64,000 nt of DNA, from positions 2,851,669 through 2,915,668 of the forward strand of contig NZ_CP051216.1 of NCBI RefSeq assembly GCF_012516435.1, in the 5' to 3' direction. The first letter of the stretch is position 1; every line of letters begins with the position of its first letter. Positions 54,547 to 63,103 of the stretch are shown piece by piece. Under the pieces are notes generated by a model, which was not told where the DNA came from, did no database searches, and saw nothing but the letters and a program-made list of their open reading frames with translations. Made by a program: the position numbers and the translations under genes. The stretch comes from Pseudodesulfovibrio sp. zrk46 (lineage in GTDB: Bacteria; Desulfobacterota; Desulfovibrionia; Desulfovibrionales; Desulfovibrionaceae).

Positions 54547-54633
54547 TGGTGCCGAAGAGAAGACTCGAACTTCCACGGGATTGCTCCCACTAGACCCTGA
54601 ACCTAGCGTGTCTACCAATTCCACCACTTCGGC
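54547..54633 (-). tRNA. tRNA-Leu (anticodon CAG), copy 1
   Basis: An 87-nt leucine tRNA with a long variable arm. The acceptor GCCGAAG pairs with CTTCGGC, the anticodon stem CTAGG/TCTAG encloses loop TTCAGGG (anticodon CAG), the discriminator is A, and CCA is encoded. It is identical to the copy at 58300-58386. Confidence 0.95.
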
Positions 54634-54705
54634 ACTCCGTCAGGGAAGGAATAGATATCTATACGGCCTGTTCATGTCAACAGATTAATTATGAAATCCG
54701 AATTT

Positions 54706-56055
54706 TTATTTCGAGTCGATCAGAATGGCCACGACATCCATAACATTAGTACGAGTTGGGCCAGTCTTGATAAGGGTGCCGGTGTTGGTGAAAAACTCGT
54801 AGGCATTGTTATCCGCCAGGAATTGGCGGGCCGAATTGGACTGTTCATCCGAGCGGGCAACCGTGTCGGGCAGTACCAATGCGCCTGCCGCGTCAGTGGG
54901 GCCGTCGGTGCCGTCTGTTCCAAAGCTCATGACAGAGATCTGTTCACGATGCTCCTGCATCTCGGAGAGTTCGATTGCGGCAGCGAGGGCCAGTTCCTGG
55001 TTGCGGCCGCCTTTGCCGTTGCCTCGAATGGTCACAGTCGTCTCGCCTCCGGCCAGCAGGCAGACCGGGGCTTTAATGTCATGCTTGCCTTCACAATATT
55101 CTCCAGCAAGCTGTATCATCTTTGCAGCCACCTCACGGGCTTCGCCTTCCATCGCGTAATCTACCACTATGGGAGTATATCCCATTTCCTTTGCTGCTTT
55201 TGCTGCACCGTCAACGGCCATGGAATTGCCGGCGATGATGACATTTTGCACTCGATCAAAACAGGCGTCACCTTCTTTGCAGGTCTCGGGCGTATCTCCG
55301 GCACAGCCTTCGCAGATGATCTCATTAACTTCGGCAGGGATACCGGTACAGAGTTTGTACTTATCAAGAATAGTCTGGCAGTCGAGGAAGGTGGATTGAT
55401 CGGGTGCTGTGGGTCCGGAACCGATGACATCCAGATAGTCGCCGACAACATCGGAGATAATCAGTGTGATAACCGTGGAAGGTTCAAGCGCCTTGGCGAG
55501 GTGCCCGCCTTTGAACAGGGAGAGGTGCTTGCGGATTGCGTTGATCTCATTGATGGTCGCTCCACATTCCAGCAGCTTGCGGGTGACGCCCTGCTTCACG
55601 GCCAGTGTCACAGGATTGCGCGGGGCAGGAACGATGGCGCTTGCTCCGCCGGACATCAAGCAGAAGACAAGGTCGTTTTCTGTCGTGCCTTTGGCGAGGC
55701 TGAGCAGTTCCTTTGCCGCACGTTCTCCGGCCATATCCGGTACAGGGTGGCCCGCTTCCATGATGGTGGTTTTCTTCAAAAGGACAGAGTGTTCGTACTT
55801 GGTGGCAATGATGCCGCCATGCAGGCGATCTCCCAGCAGGGCTTCCAGTGTCTGAGCCATGGCTGCGGATGCTTTGCCTGCACCGAGAACGAAGATGCGG
55901 TCATATTGGGTGAGATCGTATTTCTTTCCATCCACAGTGAGCATGTCGCCATCCAGCTTGAGCGCTGCACGCATGGCCGGATCGGGCGAGACCGCCTGAA
56001 GGGTGCGGTCCACAATGGTCATCAACTGTTCCTGTTTATTTGTATATGCGGTCAT
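54706..56055 (-). CDS. Glycerate 2-kinase (MOFRL family)
   Basis: A kinase of 449 residues that converts D-glycerate to 2-phosphoglycerate; the same family was once annotated as hydroxypyruvate reductase. Signatures are FVLGAGKASAAMAQTLEALL, GHPVPDMAGERAAKEL, FCLMSGGASAIVPAPRNPVT, ISDVVGDYLDVIGSGPTAPD, and the MOFRL motif GGRNQELALAAAIELSE followed by FGTDGTDGPTDAAGA. It follows a hydroxyacid dehydrogenase by three bases, so the pair would take glyoxylate/hydroxypyruvate to glycerate and then to glycolysis. Confidence 0.9.
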   Translation of the reverse strand: MTAYTNKQEQLMTIVDRTLQAVSPDPAMRAALKLDGDMLTVDGKKYDLTQYDRIFVLGAGKASAAMAQTLEALLGDRLHGGIIATKYEHSVLLKKTTIMEAGHPVPDMAGERAAKELLSLAKGTTENDLVFCLMSGGASAIVPAPRNPVTLAVKQGVTRKLLECGATINEINAIRKHLSLFKGGHLAKALEPSTVITLIISDVVGDYLDVIGSGPTAPDQSTFLDCQTILDKYKLCTGIPAEVNEIICEGCAGDTPETCKEGDACFDRVQNVIIAGNSMAVDGAAKAAKEMGYTPIVVDYAMEGEAREVAAKMIQLAGEYCEGKHDIKAPVCLLAGGETTVTIRGNGKGGRNQELALAAAIELSEMQEHREQISVMSFGTDGTDGPTDAAGALVLPDTVARSDEQSNSARQFLADNNAYEFFTNTGTLIKTGPTRTNVMDVVAILIDSK

Positions 56056-56058
56056 TGG

Positions 56059-57039
56059 CTAATCGTAGAGTTCCGGGTTGAGCGGTGTTTCAGGCTTTTC
56101 TCCCTTGAGCATTGCGATGAGGTTGCGGGCTGCAAGCTCTGCCATACCAGTGCGGGAGGATGTCGTGGCTGAACCTATGTGAGGCAGTACGACAGCATTT
56201 TCCAGTTGGGCCAGACCGGAGGCCATGGCGGGTTCGTTTTCGTACACGTCAAGGCCCGCTCCTGCAATATCTCCATTGCGCAATGCTTGTACGAGGTCTT
56301 CTTCATTGATGATTGGGCCGCGTGCAGTATTCACTATGTAGGCACTCTCTTTCATTAAAGAGAAGGCTGAAGCATTGAAAAGATGCCGTGTTTCCGGAGT
56401 GAGTGGAGCGTGAATGGAAATGAAATCAGATCGCTTGAGGAGTTCTTCAAAAGGAACCAGCTCTGCATGAAGCTCTGCGTTTAATACGCCGTTCTTCCGG
56501 CCGGACGAGCTGGTGTAGAGAACCTTCATGCCGAATCCTCGCGACATGAGCGCTGTTTCTGTACCGATGCGGCCTGCGCCAACGATGCCCAGGGTCTTTC
56601 CCTTGATGTCGCCGCCAATGAATTGGAGCGGCCCCCAGCCCGACCAATTGCCAGATCGCATGACCTTGTCGGATTCCACAACGCGACGGGAAACAGCAAA
56701 GATGAGAGCCCAAGCCAGCTCTGCCGTGGCGTCGGTAAGCACGCCGGGGGTGTTGGAAACTGGCACCTTACGGCGGGTGGCTTCCTTCACGTCGATATTG
56801 TCATATCCAACTGCGTAGTTGGCGTAGCCTTTCAGTTTGGGAGCGGCGTCGAAAAACTCTCCGTCGATCTTGTCGGTTAGCAGACCGAGGATCCCATCAT
56901 ATTCACCAGCCTTGGCGAGTAGCTCTTCTCGAGGAAAAGGACGATCATGAGGTGAGACGTCTACATCAGCTATGCGTTCAAGGAGTTGGATGCCTTCTTG
57001 CGGAATATTTCGTGTAACAAGAACTTTAAATCGTTCCAT
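56059..57039 (-). CDS. D-isomer-specific 2-hydroxyacid dehydrogenase (glyoxylate/hydroxypyruvate reductase-like)
   Basis: An NAD(P)H dehydrogenase of 326 residues. The nucleotide-binding loop is GIVGAGRIGTETA, and the catalytic Arg, Glu and His lie in NTARGPIINEEDLVQAL, AGLDVYENEPAM and VVLPHIGSATTSSR. It reduces glyoxylate or hydroxypyruvate. The frame extends to 57093, but the ATG at 57039 has AGGAG upstream. It is translationally close to the glycerate kinase; together they form a small glycerate module between the two tRNA-Leu genes. Confidence 0.9.
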   Translation of the reverse strand: MERFKVLVTRNIPQEGIQLLERIADVDVSPHDRPFPREELLAKAGEYDGILGLLTDKIDGEFFDAAPKLKGYANYAVGYDNIDVKEATRRKVPVSNTPGVLTDATAELAWALIFAVSRRVVESDKVMRSGNWSGWGPLQFIGGDIKGKTLGIVGAGRIGTETALMSRGFGMKVLYTSSSGRKNGVLNAELHAELVPFEELLKRSDFISIHAPLTPETRHLFNASAFSLMKESAYIVNTARGPIINEEDLVQALRNGDIAGAGLDVYENEPAMASGLAQLENAVVLPHIGSATTSSRTGMAELAARNLIAMLKGEKPETPLNPELYD

Positions 57040-57190
57040 CGTGGCTCCTTTTTGAGTTTCAATGTGTTGTGATGAAAAGAAAGCATAGGGCAAAACGATT
57101 CGCTCTTCCAGCGGAGAAGAGTGAGGATTTTGTCAAGAATGAGTGTTTATGCCCGATGTCTTGCGAGGCTGTTCTTTGGTTGAGATTGTA

Positions 57191-58117
57191 TCAACCGAAT
57201 AGTTTTTTGTACTCCGCTGCCGCCACGACCTGGTTTCGCCCAGTATCTTTCGCTTCCTTGAGGGCTTTTGCTGCTTCTTCAAAAAGCACTTCAGGCGAAG
57301 AATCCCTTGATGGTATCATTGTTGCCACGCCCAGACTGATGGTAATGTGCTCCCTGGTAGCCGTTGGAGCATGAGGTAGGCGCAGAGCTTCGATGTTTGT
57401 CCGGATCGATTCGGCAAGAGTCATGGCCCCGTCCTTATCTGTTGCCGGGAGAACAATGGCAAATCCTTCCCAACCAATGCGGGCCGTCAAATCCGATGCT
57501 CGGGAAGCAATCTTGTTGAGTCGTTTTCCAACTTTGTGCAAGCAGGAATTCCCCATGGCGTAGCCAAAATGGTCGTTGTATTTTTTGAATTCGTCCAGAT
57601 TGCAGATGAGAAGGGATAGTGCTTCCTGTGAGCGTTGGCCCCGGAACCATTCGGCGGTAATGGTCTTTTCGAAGTTTTGACGATTGGGCAGTTTGGTCAT
57701 TCGATCGAGTAGCGCCAACTCCTCAAGTAGATCGCCTCGACGTTTGAGCTCAATATTGTTGCTAATTCTTGTCAGTACAAGGGGCCAGCGAAAAGGGGTG
57801 GTTATGTAGTCGGAAATTCCTAATTCCAGCCCCTTTGCTTCATCCAAGTCGTCTGAATGGTTCGTGATGAAAAGAACTGGAACCTTTTGGGTGTGTTTGT
57901 CTTCTTTGAGGCGACGGCAAAAATCGAAGCCTTCTTTCTTGTGATTGAGGGGAGCCAGCAAGATGAGGTCAGGAAGTCTGGTGTAGGTGTTCAGTGGTAC
58001 ATCATCGAACTCCTTTACATGCTCCACATGATAATCGTTCGAGAGTTTTTCAACCAGTGGCGTACTGATTTCATCTGCGTCGGCCACCACCAGAATTCTC
58101 GGTTTTTCATTGATCAT
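57191..58117 (-). CDS. Receiver-GGDEF protein with both signature motifs degenerate
   Basis: A protein of 308 residues. The N-terminal receiver-like domain (1-120) lacks the phospho-acceptor: the usual LLD is LLAPLNHKKEG, and the conserved Lys in the KPF motif is Thr (DYITTPFRWPL). The GGDEF domain (~135-300) has DRMTKLPNRQNFEKTI and the DEFKKYNDHFGYAMGNSCL substrate region, but the signature is GWEGF in RIGWEGFAIVLP instead of GGDEF. It should be neither phosphorylated normally nor an active cyclase; it may bind nucleotides or partner proteins. The ATG has GAGGAAG upstream. No neighbour partner is obvious. Confidence 0.85.
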   Translation of the reverse strand: MINEKPRILVVADADEISTPLVEKLSNDYHVEHVKEFDDVPLNTYTRLPDLILLAPLNHKKEGFDFCRRLKEDKHTQKVPVLFITNHSDDLDEAKGLELGISDYITTPFRWPLVLTRISNNIELKRRGDLLEELALLDRMTKLPNRQNFEKTITAEWFRGQRSQEALSLLICNLDEFKKYNDHFGYAMGNSCLHKVGKRLNKIASRASDLTARIGWEGFAIVLPATDKDGAMTLAESIRTNIEALRLPHAPTATREHITISLGVATMIPSRDSSPEVLFEEAAKALKEAKDTGRNQVVAAAEYKKLFG

Positions 58118-58261
58118 GTTTCTTCCTCATCGCTTTTCTGAAGTTCAACGGGAGGGATACTGATGGCATAGTATACACCAAGCATGGGAAAAAACCAAAG
58201 GCGCAGGATTTGATGCAGGGAAAGGAGGGCAGTCTATGGATAAACATACTAGTATTAAACG

Positions 58262-58289
58262 CAAAAAAGCCCAGCGTAAGCTGGGCTTT
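58262..58289 (-). terminator. Terminator of tRNA-Leu copy 2
   Basis: On the minus strand AAAGCCCAGC-TTAC-GCTGGGCTTT followed by TTTG, 11 bases after the tRNA. Confidence 0.88.
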
Positions 58290-58299
58290 ATTGTGTTCA

Positions 58300-58386
58300 T
58301 GGTGCCGAAGAGAAGACTCGAACTTCCACGGGATTGCTCCCACTAGACCCTGAACCTAGCGTGTCTACCAATTCCACCACTTCGGC
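58300..58386 (-). tRNA. tRNA-Leu (anticodon CAG), copy 2
   Basis: An 87-nt tRNA identical to the copy at 54547-54633, with encoded CCA. The identity continues a few bases into the 5' flank (tRNA start then a CGTCAGGG-type leader). The two copies are direct repeats 3.75 kb apart. Confidence 0.95.
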
Positions 58387-58603
58387 ACTTCGTCAGGGCG
58401 AAAAGGGGTATATATTTGCGCCCACTCGTTGGCAAGTCTTTTTTTAAGTTTTTCTCAGAAAAAATGAAAAAAGTGAGTAAATAGACGTTTCTGCCTATGG
58501 ATGGAGTCCAGTCAGATGAACTGAGGGTCTAAATTATGTAATGGACCATGGTGAGGAGGTGATCCTTCTTCGGGTGATGTTTCAGGTGATTGTCACAGGC
58601 CCC

Positions 58604-58680
58604 AAAAAAACGAGAAGGCTTCGCGGGACCGTCCCTTGAAGCCTGTTATTCTCGTTGTGCAAATAAAAGGAAGAATGATG
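58604..58680 (-). ncRNA. Candidate sigma-54-dependent small RNA, about 77 nt
   Basis: A perfect sigma-54 promoter at 58691-58706 (minus) would start a transcript near 58680. It ends at a strong terminator: outer stem ACGAGAA/TTCTCGT, middle stem GGCTTC/GAAGCC, an inner GGGA/TCCC hairpin, then a run of seven U (58604-58610). A five-base bulge (TAACA) lies between the outer stems. The first ~25 nt are unpaired and A/U-rich. No ribosome site and ORF fit inside. A matched inverted repeat lies 125-180 bases upstream. The promoter, length and terminator agree, but the transcript is predicted only. Confidence 0.65.
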
Positions 58681-58690
58681 ATTTGAATAT

Positions 58691-58706
58691 AGCAACCGGT
58701 GTGCCA
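58691..58706 (-). promoter_or_regulatory. Sigma-54 promoter of the small RNA
   Basis: On the minus strand TGGCACACCGGTTGCT matches the RpoN consensus at all core positions, with GG and GC correctly spaced. The start is predicted at about 58680. Confidence 0.85.
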
Positions 58707-58804
58707 CTTTGTTCTTGATTCTCAAAAAATATTATAAACCCAGTTAAAGCAGTTGGTTGTGGCGACAGTTGAGTGTTTTTCTTATGTGCCTCTATCTGCT
58801 GTTG

Positions 58805-58862
58805 GGTATAAAATTTTGAACAACTGTCTAAGGTTCTTTCTGTGGGTAAAAAATTTTATACC
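58805..58862. promoter_or_regulatory. Inverted repeat, candidate enhancer site for the sigma-54 promoter
   Basis: GGTATAAAATTTT (58805-58817) and its exact complement AAAATTTTATACC (58850-58862) are separated by 32 bases. The centre lies about 150 bases upstream of the predicted small-RNA start, where sigma-54 activators typically bind. It might equally be a hairpin or an AT-rich dyad. Confidence 0.45.
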
Positions 58863-59056
58863 TCGCTAGGTGGAGTACTTTGTTGAGTCGTTGAATAGGC
58901 CTATCCTATGCGTTGGTGATAGGGGGGGTATGTGAACACCTTGAAATCCGGATAAAAAGCTCCTACGTTTCCGACTCATGAAGGAACTGTATTGCAATTT
59001 CATTTCCTTGATTCCTTTTCTCAACGCGCCTATTCTTGATTAATCAAGGAGTCCTC
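58863..59056. other. Upstream region of nadD
   Basis: It contains ATAGGCCTAT-type short repeats near 58900 and the perfect palindrome CTTGATTAATCAAG (59035-59048), which overlaps the nadD ribosome site AAGGAG and could be an operator. No gene is seen. Confidence 0.4.
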
Positions 59057-59713
59057 ATGAAAATTGGTATTCTTGGCGGAAGTTTTAACCCGGTACACAC
59101 TGGTCATGTGCGCATGGCAATCGAGGTGTTGGAAAAGCTTAACCTGGATAGGGTTGAACTTCTTCCTGCCAAGCAGCCTCCGCATAAGTCGGGTGCAGAT
59201 ATTTTGCCGTTTGAATTGCGGTTGGAATTAGTCGAGCGTGCCATTGGCAACATCCCCGGTCTGGGGTCGAATCCTCTCGAAGGCGAGCGGCCCGGTCCTT
59301 CTTTCACTTGCGACACGCTGAATTGCTTCCGTACAGAGCAGCCTAGTTCCGAGTTCTTCTTCATCCTCGGTGCATCTACATTCTTGGAGTTGCCCAAGTG
59401 GCGGCGTGGACTGGAAATCCCGGATCTTGCATCCCTTGTGGTGGTCAATCGCTGGACGGCCGCAGGTGAGGTTGCCGGATTCGTTGAGGATAATTGGCCA
59501 AATGCGAAGCAGGACGAAGAGGGAGTCTGGACGTTTCCCGAAGGCAATACTGTTCGCCTGATTGATATCCCTCGATTGGATATCAAGGGAGGACATATCC
59601 GTCGTCGCTGGTTAGAGCGTCGAAATTTGAACCTGTTAGTGCCAGAAGACGTAATTGAACTGCTTGAGGAGCGTTCATCGGAAGTAGGGGCGTGTTGGGG
59701 AAAACGCACCTAA
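59057..59713 (+). CDS. nadD: Nicotinate-nucleotide adenylyltransferase
   Basis: A nucleotidyltransferase of 218 residues in NAD biosynthesis. Motifs are GGSFNPVHTGHVRMA (the nucleotide-binding HxGH), LPAKQPPHK, and the C-terminal IRRRW that mirrors the ISSTxIR motif. The frame is open to 59036, but the ATG at 59057 has AAGGAG upstream and gives the usual KIGILGG start. The convergent HD-GYP gene is 67 bases away. Confidence 0.93.
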   Translation: MKIGILGGSFNPVHTGHVRMAIEVLEKLNLDRVELLPAKQPPHKSGADILPFELRLELVERAIGNIPGLGSNPLEGERPGPSFTCDTLNCFRTEQPSSEFFFILGASTFLELPKWRRGLEIPDLASLVVVNRWTAAGEVAGFVEDNWPNAKQDEEGVWTFPEGNTVRLIDIPRLDIKGGHIRRRWLERRNLNLLVPEDVIELLEERSSEVGACWGKRT

Positions 59714-59780
59714 GAGGTCAGGATAAAGAACCTTCTTCTGTCTATCATGAATGATTGTAATGCCTGGCAGTTCACCGAAG

Positions 59781-60749
59781 TTAAGGCTTTTTCGTTATAT
59801 TTGCATCAGATAGCACCTGCACCAGACGGGTGAATATTTCGGGATCACAGAAACCTGCGTCTTGTCGTATTGTTTTCAGAGCCTCAAAGGGTTTCATCCC
59901 ATGTCGGTAAGGCTGGTTGCGTGTGAGATTGTCATATCGTTCACACAGGGCAACGACCTTGGCAAAAGTGGGGATACCGCTGCCTGGAGTGCGAGTCGGA
60001 AAGCCTTTGCCGTCTTCTCGCTCATGGTGAAACAACACACAATGGATTGCCTCAGGCGGTAGAGGTATCGTTGCACTGATTTGAACGCCCAGAGCCGGGT
60101 GTGTTTCCCAATCTCTTCGTTCATCATCTCCCATGCGATCCGGGTCGAGTTTGAGCAGCTCGGCAGGGAGACGCATCTTGCCGATATCGTGCAGCATGGC
60201 ACCGCCGCAGACGGCAGGAAGTTGATCTTCTTTGATTTCATCGAATGTCATGAGGACACATGCGGATAGCACGCTGGTGGAAAGGCCGTGGTGGTAGATG
60301 TCGAACCCCTTGCTGATGAGCCGTGAGAGCTCCTTGAGGGCATCTTTGGTTTTGAAGAACTGGACGCTGCCTTGAAGTAGCTTCTGAAAACGTTCGAAGC
60401 GCTTCTTGAGCAGGGCGGGCGGAAGTTGCTCCTCAAACAGGTTTTGAGCCAGGCTGGACGCAGATTTGTTCCATACGTCAGCTCGTTCGGCAACGGGTAT
60501 GGAAGTGTTTTTCAGGATCGAAGCAATGTGCCGCTCGATATAGTAGGTGAGTTCCGCTTCTTGGCTGGCGGGTATGAATACTTGGTCAATGGCTTGCGCC
60601 TGTAACCGAAGCACTGTTTCGTCTGAAAACCGTTCGCCAGCTCGAGTGTATAGAACGTAGTTGTCTTCTTGTTTGAGATATATCTCGAACTTGGCGTTGG
60701 TGGCAGGAAGGATCAGATTGGGAGAAACGGAAAGCAGTTTTTCTGTCAT
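59781..60749 (-). CDS. HD-GYP-like domain protein (putative c-di-GMP phosphodiesterase)
   Basis: A cytoplasmic protein of 322 residues. The first ~110 residues are a distinct alpha/beta region (LILPATNAKFEIYLKQEDNY, VLYTRAGERF). The HD-GYP domain has the first His in IYHHGLSTSVLSACV, MLHDIGKMRLP (HD pair), and HHEREDGKGFPTRTPGSGIP, where GFP replaces the canonical GYP. The metal-binding residues appear kept, so activity is plausible. Together with two GGDEF genes in the window it links to c-di-GMP signalling. The ATG is well placed. Confidence 0.87.
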   Translation of the reverse strand: MTEKLLSVSPNLILPATNAKFEIYLKQEDNYVLYTRAGERFSDETVLRLQAQAIDQVFIPASQEAELTYYIERHIASILKNTSIPVAERADVWNKSASSLAQNLFEEQLPPALLKKRFERFQKLLQGSVQFFKTKDALKELSRLISKGFDIYHHGLSTSVLSACVLMTFDEIKEDQLPAVCGGAMLHDIGKMRLPAELLKLDPDRMGDDERRDWETHPALGVQISATIPLPPEAIHCVLFHHEREDGKGFPTRTPGSGIPTFAKVVALCERYDNLTRNQPYRHGMKPFEALKTIRQDAGFCDPEIFTRLVQVLSDANITKKP

Positions 60750-60825
60750 CGTGCACCTTTTCGGTTAAGGGATTCCGCGCATATTCAGTGTGCGGGGCCG
60801 AAGGTGCACTGTCAATGATATTGGA

Positions 60826-61839
60826 CTATCTCTTCAGCATTTCAGCTACGTTTTCCAAGACCTCTTCCGGTGTGATCCCTGCGAGACATTCGTATCCCTT
60901 TTCGCAAGGTTTGCCGCCATGAAGAGAGCAGGGACGACAGTTCAGATCTTTCTCCAGAACTCGGTCGAGCGGTCCGGCAGGATAGAAACCCCAGACTTTG
61001 GCAGTGGGACCAAACATGGCAAGGGATGGGGTGTCTACGCCGCTGGCTAGATGCATGGGGCCTGAGTCGGCTGTCACCAGTAAATCGGCCTGACTGAGCA
61101 GAGCACAAGTCTCACGCAAGTCGGTCTTGTTGGTCAGGTCATGGTCATGGCCAGGGATGAGCGGTTCCTTGTCGCGTCCAACGATGATCCAATCCATGTC
61201 TGCGCTGGCCAAAAGGCCGGTTAACGCTTTCCAGTGTGCCCTCGGCCACTGCTTTGCCGGGTGCGTAGCGTAAGGATGTATTGCGACCAGTGGTCTGTCA
61301 CCGGTCAGATGCTGCAGACGAAGTGCTGCATCATCCTTCTCAAACTCCGAAAGATAGATTCGCGGGACCAGTCGCTCGGCTTGAGCTGGTTTTTCTCCGT
61401 AAGCCATGGCGTATCTCTGAGGTACGGTGGTGGCTTCCAGTCTCTTGCGAAAGACCTCCGCGTGGGTACGATCGTACAAACGGCGTTCAAGTCCGAATTT
61501 GGGGTATCGCTTTACTTCTCCTTTCCAAAAGAAAGAAAGGATCCGTGATCGTAAAGTGCCATGTAGATCGAGCAAAGTATGCCCTTGATATAGAGATGCA
61601 AGGCGGGGAGCTTCTTTTAGCCAGGCCTTTCCTTTGAGGATAGCATCGTCAAGAGTGATGACATCTTGGACGGCGGGGTGTCTTTCCAGAAGCGGCGCAT
61701 TTCCGCTGCGAGTGATGAAGATGAACGTGTCACAGTGAACTTCCTGCCAGTGAGACAGAACACCTGTGGTCAACGCCACATCACCCATGTGGCTGAGGCG
61801 GAATACAATTTTCGGATTTTTTGCGCCGTTGTGAGTCAT
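60826..61839 (-). CDS. Glycosyltransferase family 9 (heptosyltransferase-like)
   Basis: A GT-B enzyme of 337 residues. The N-terminus has KIVFRLSHMGDVALTTGVLS and the C-terminal domain has PLVAIHPYATHPAKQWPRAH, VTADSGPMHLASGVDTPSLA and FGPTAKVWGFYP, all typical of ADP-heptose:LPS heptosyltransferases. It acts in lipopolysaccharide inner-core assembly. An ATG at 61902 is in frame; the ATG at 61839 gives the usual short lead to the KIVFRL strand, but neither has a strong ribosome site. Confidence 0.88.
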   Translation of the reverse strand: MTHNGAKNPKIVFRLSHMGDVALTTGVLSHWQEVHCDTFIFITRSGNAPLLERHPAVQDVITLDDAILKGKAWLKEAPRLASLYQGHTLLDLHGTLRSRILSFFWKGEVKRYPKFGLERRLYDRTHAEVFRKRLEATTVPQRYAMAYGEKPAQAERLVPRIYLSEFEKDDAALRLQHLTGDRPLVAIHPYATHPAKQWPRAHWKALTGLLASADMDWIIVGRDKEPLIPGHDHDLTNKTDLRETCALLSQADLLVTADSGPMHLASGVDTPSLAMFGPTAKVWGFYPAGPLDRVLEKDLNCRPCSLHGGKPCEKGYECLAGITPEEVLENVAEMLKR

Positions 61840-62014
61840 GCGGTTGAGTTTGCTTTTATTGGCACGGAAGTCAAGAGATGATGGGCAAAGTGTGAGGAAC
61901 ATGTTTTTATTTTTTTCCTTCTTGCACCAAGTTGCGTGACATGTTTCTATCTGCTAGATTTCTTTATCGAGATTCCGGCCCGAGCCGGACAGAACCAGGA
62001 AGTAACAAACTGAA

Positions 62015-63073
62015 ATGTTAGAACTCATTCTTGCGGTCAGTGTGGCCGTTTTTGTCTCTATGTTTTGCTCCGTGGCTGAGGCTGCATTGTATTCGATGAG
62101 TTGGGCAGACATTGAGAAACTCATGACGAGTGGTCGTAAGTCGGCCAAAATATTACACAAGCTTCGTTCCAATGTAGATGAGCCTATCACGGCAATTCTG
62201 ACTTTGAACACATGCGCTCATACAGCAGGTGCTGCTGTTGCCGGTTGGGCATGGGCCAATTTGTATGGAAAAGAGACTCTTTGGGCCTTTACAGCAGGCT
62301 TTACAGTAATTATTCTCATCTTTACTGAGATTCTCCCGAAAACTATCGGTGTGGTTTACAGTGAACAGATTGCACCGCCATTGGCGCGACCGCTCAGAGG
62401 CTTGGTTTGGATATTCAAACCTATCATTGCTCTGATGGGAATCCTTTCAAGCGCGGTGAGTAAAAAGGATGAGGGGCCGGATCATACAGAAGATGACATT
62501 AGGGCTATTGTTTCCCTGACGCGTCGATCAGGGTCGATCAAACCGTACGAAGAGCAGTCTATCCGTAATATTCTGCTGCTGGACACCAAAACGGTTGAAG
62601 AAATCATGACGCCGCGCACAGTGGTGTTCTCGTTGCCTTCGGATATGACCGTAAGTCAGGCGCGGGAGTTGCAACCTACGTGGCCGCATAGTCGTATCCC
62701 GGTCTATGATGAAGATCAGGAAGACATTGTGGGTGTGGTCTACAGGCGGCAGGTGCTTGAGGCCTTGGCCGATGACAGGGATGACCTCAAGCTGAGTGAC
62801 ATCATGCGGCCGGTCCGGTTCGTTTTGGCAACCATTACGCTGGATAAGTTGCTGGTGAAGTTTCTAGGCAGCCGACTCCATTTGTGCGTCGTTCTGGACG
62901 AGTATGGCGGAGTGGCCGGAGTCGTGACTTTGGAAGACGTGCTTGAAGAAATTTTGGGAAGTGAAATTGTTGACGAGACCGACCAGGTAGTGGATATGCG
63001 TGAACTCGCACGCCAGCAGCGTGATGAGTTGACGGGAAACCTCGGCAAAGACGGCGACAGCAATGACAAGTAG
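62015..63073 (+). CDS. CNNM/HlyC-CorC-type protein (DUF21 and CBS pair)
   Basis: A membrane protein of 352 residues. The DUF21 part (1-~150) has FCSVAEAALYSMSWADIEKL and LTLNTCAHTAGAAVAGWAWA, with FTEILPKTIGVVYSEQIAPP. A CBS pair follows (MTPRTVVFSLPSDMTVSQAR, LCVVLDEYGGVAGVVTLEDV). The usual C-terminal CorC/HlyC domain is largely absent, so it is a short form. Family members affect Mg2+/Co2+ or Na+ handling. The ATG has AGGAAG upstream. Confidence 0.9.
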   Translation: MLELILAVSVAVFVSMFCSVAEAALYSMSWADIEKLMTSGRKSAKILHKLRSNVDEPITAILTLNTCAHTAGAAVAGWAWANLYGKETLWAFTAGFTVIILIFTEILPKTIGVVYSEQIAPPLARPLRGLVWIFKPIIALMGILSSAVSKKDEGPDHTEDDIRAIVSLTRRSGSIKPYEEQSIRNILLLDTKTVEEIMTPRTVVFSLPSDMTVSQARELQPTWPHSRIPVYDEDQEDIVGVVYRRQVLEALADDRDDLKLSDIMRPVRFVLATITLDKLLVKFLGSRLHLCVVLDEYGGVAGVVTLEDVLEEILGSEIVDETDQVVDMRELARQQRDELTGNLGKDGDSNDK

Positions 63074-63103
63074 CGCGATGCGCATGATTACAAGGAATAC
63101 ATA

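Noticed and set aside
58235..58345. A short plus-strand ORF (MDKHTSIKRKKAQRKLGF...) with a strong ribosome-like AGGAGG.
   Set aside because: It runs through the tRNA terminator and the antisense strand of tRNA-Leu. The VPKRRLELPRDCSH part is a typical translation of an antisense tRNA and is not a protein.
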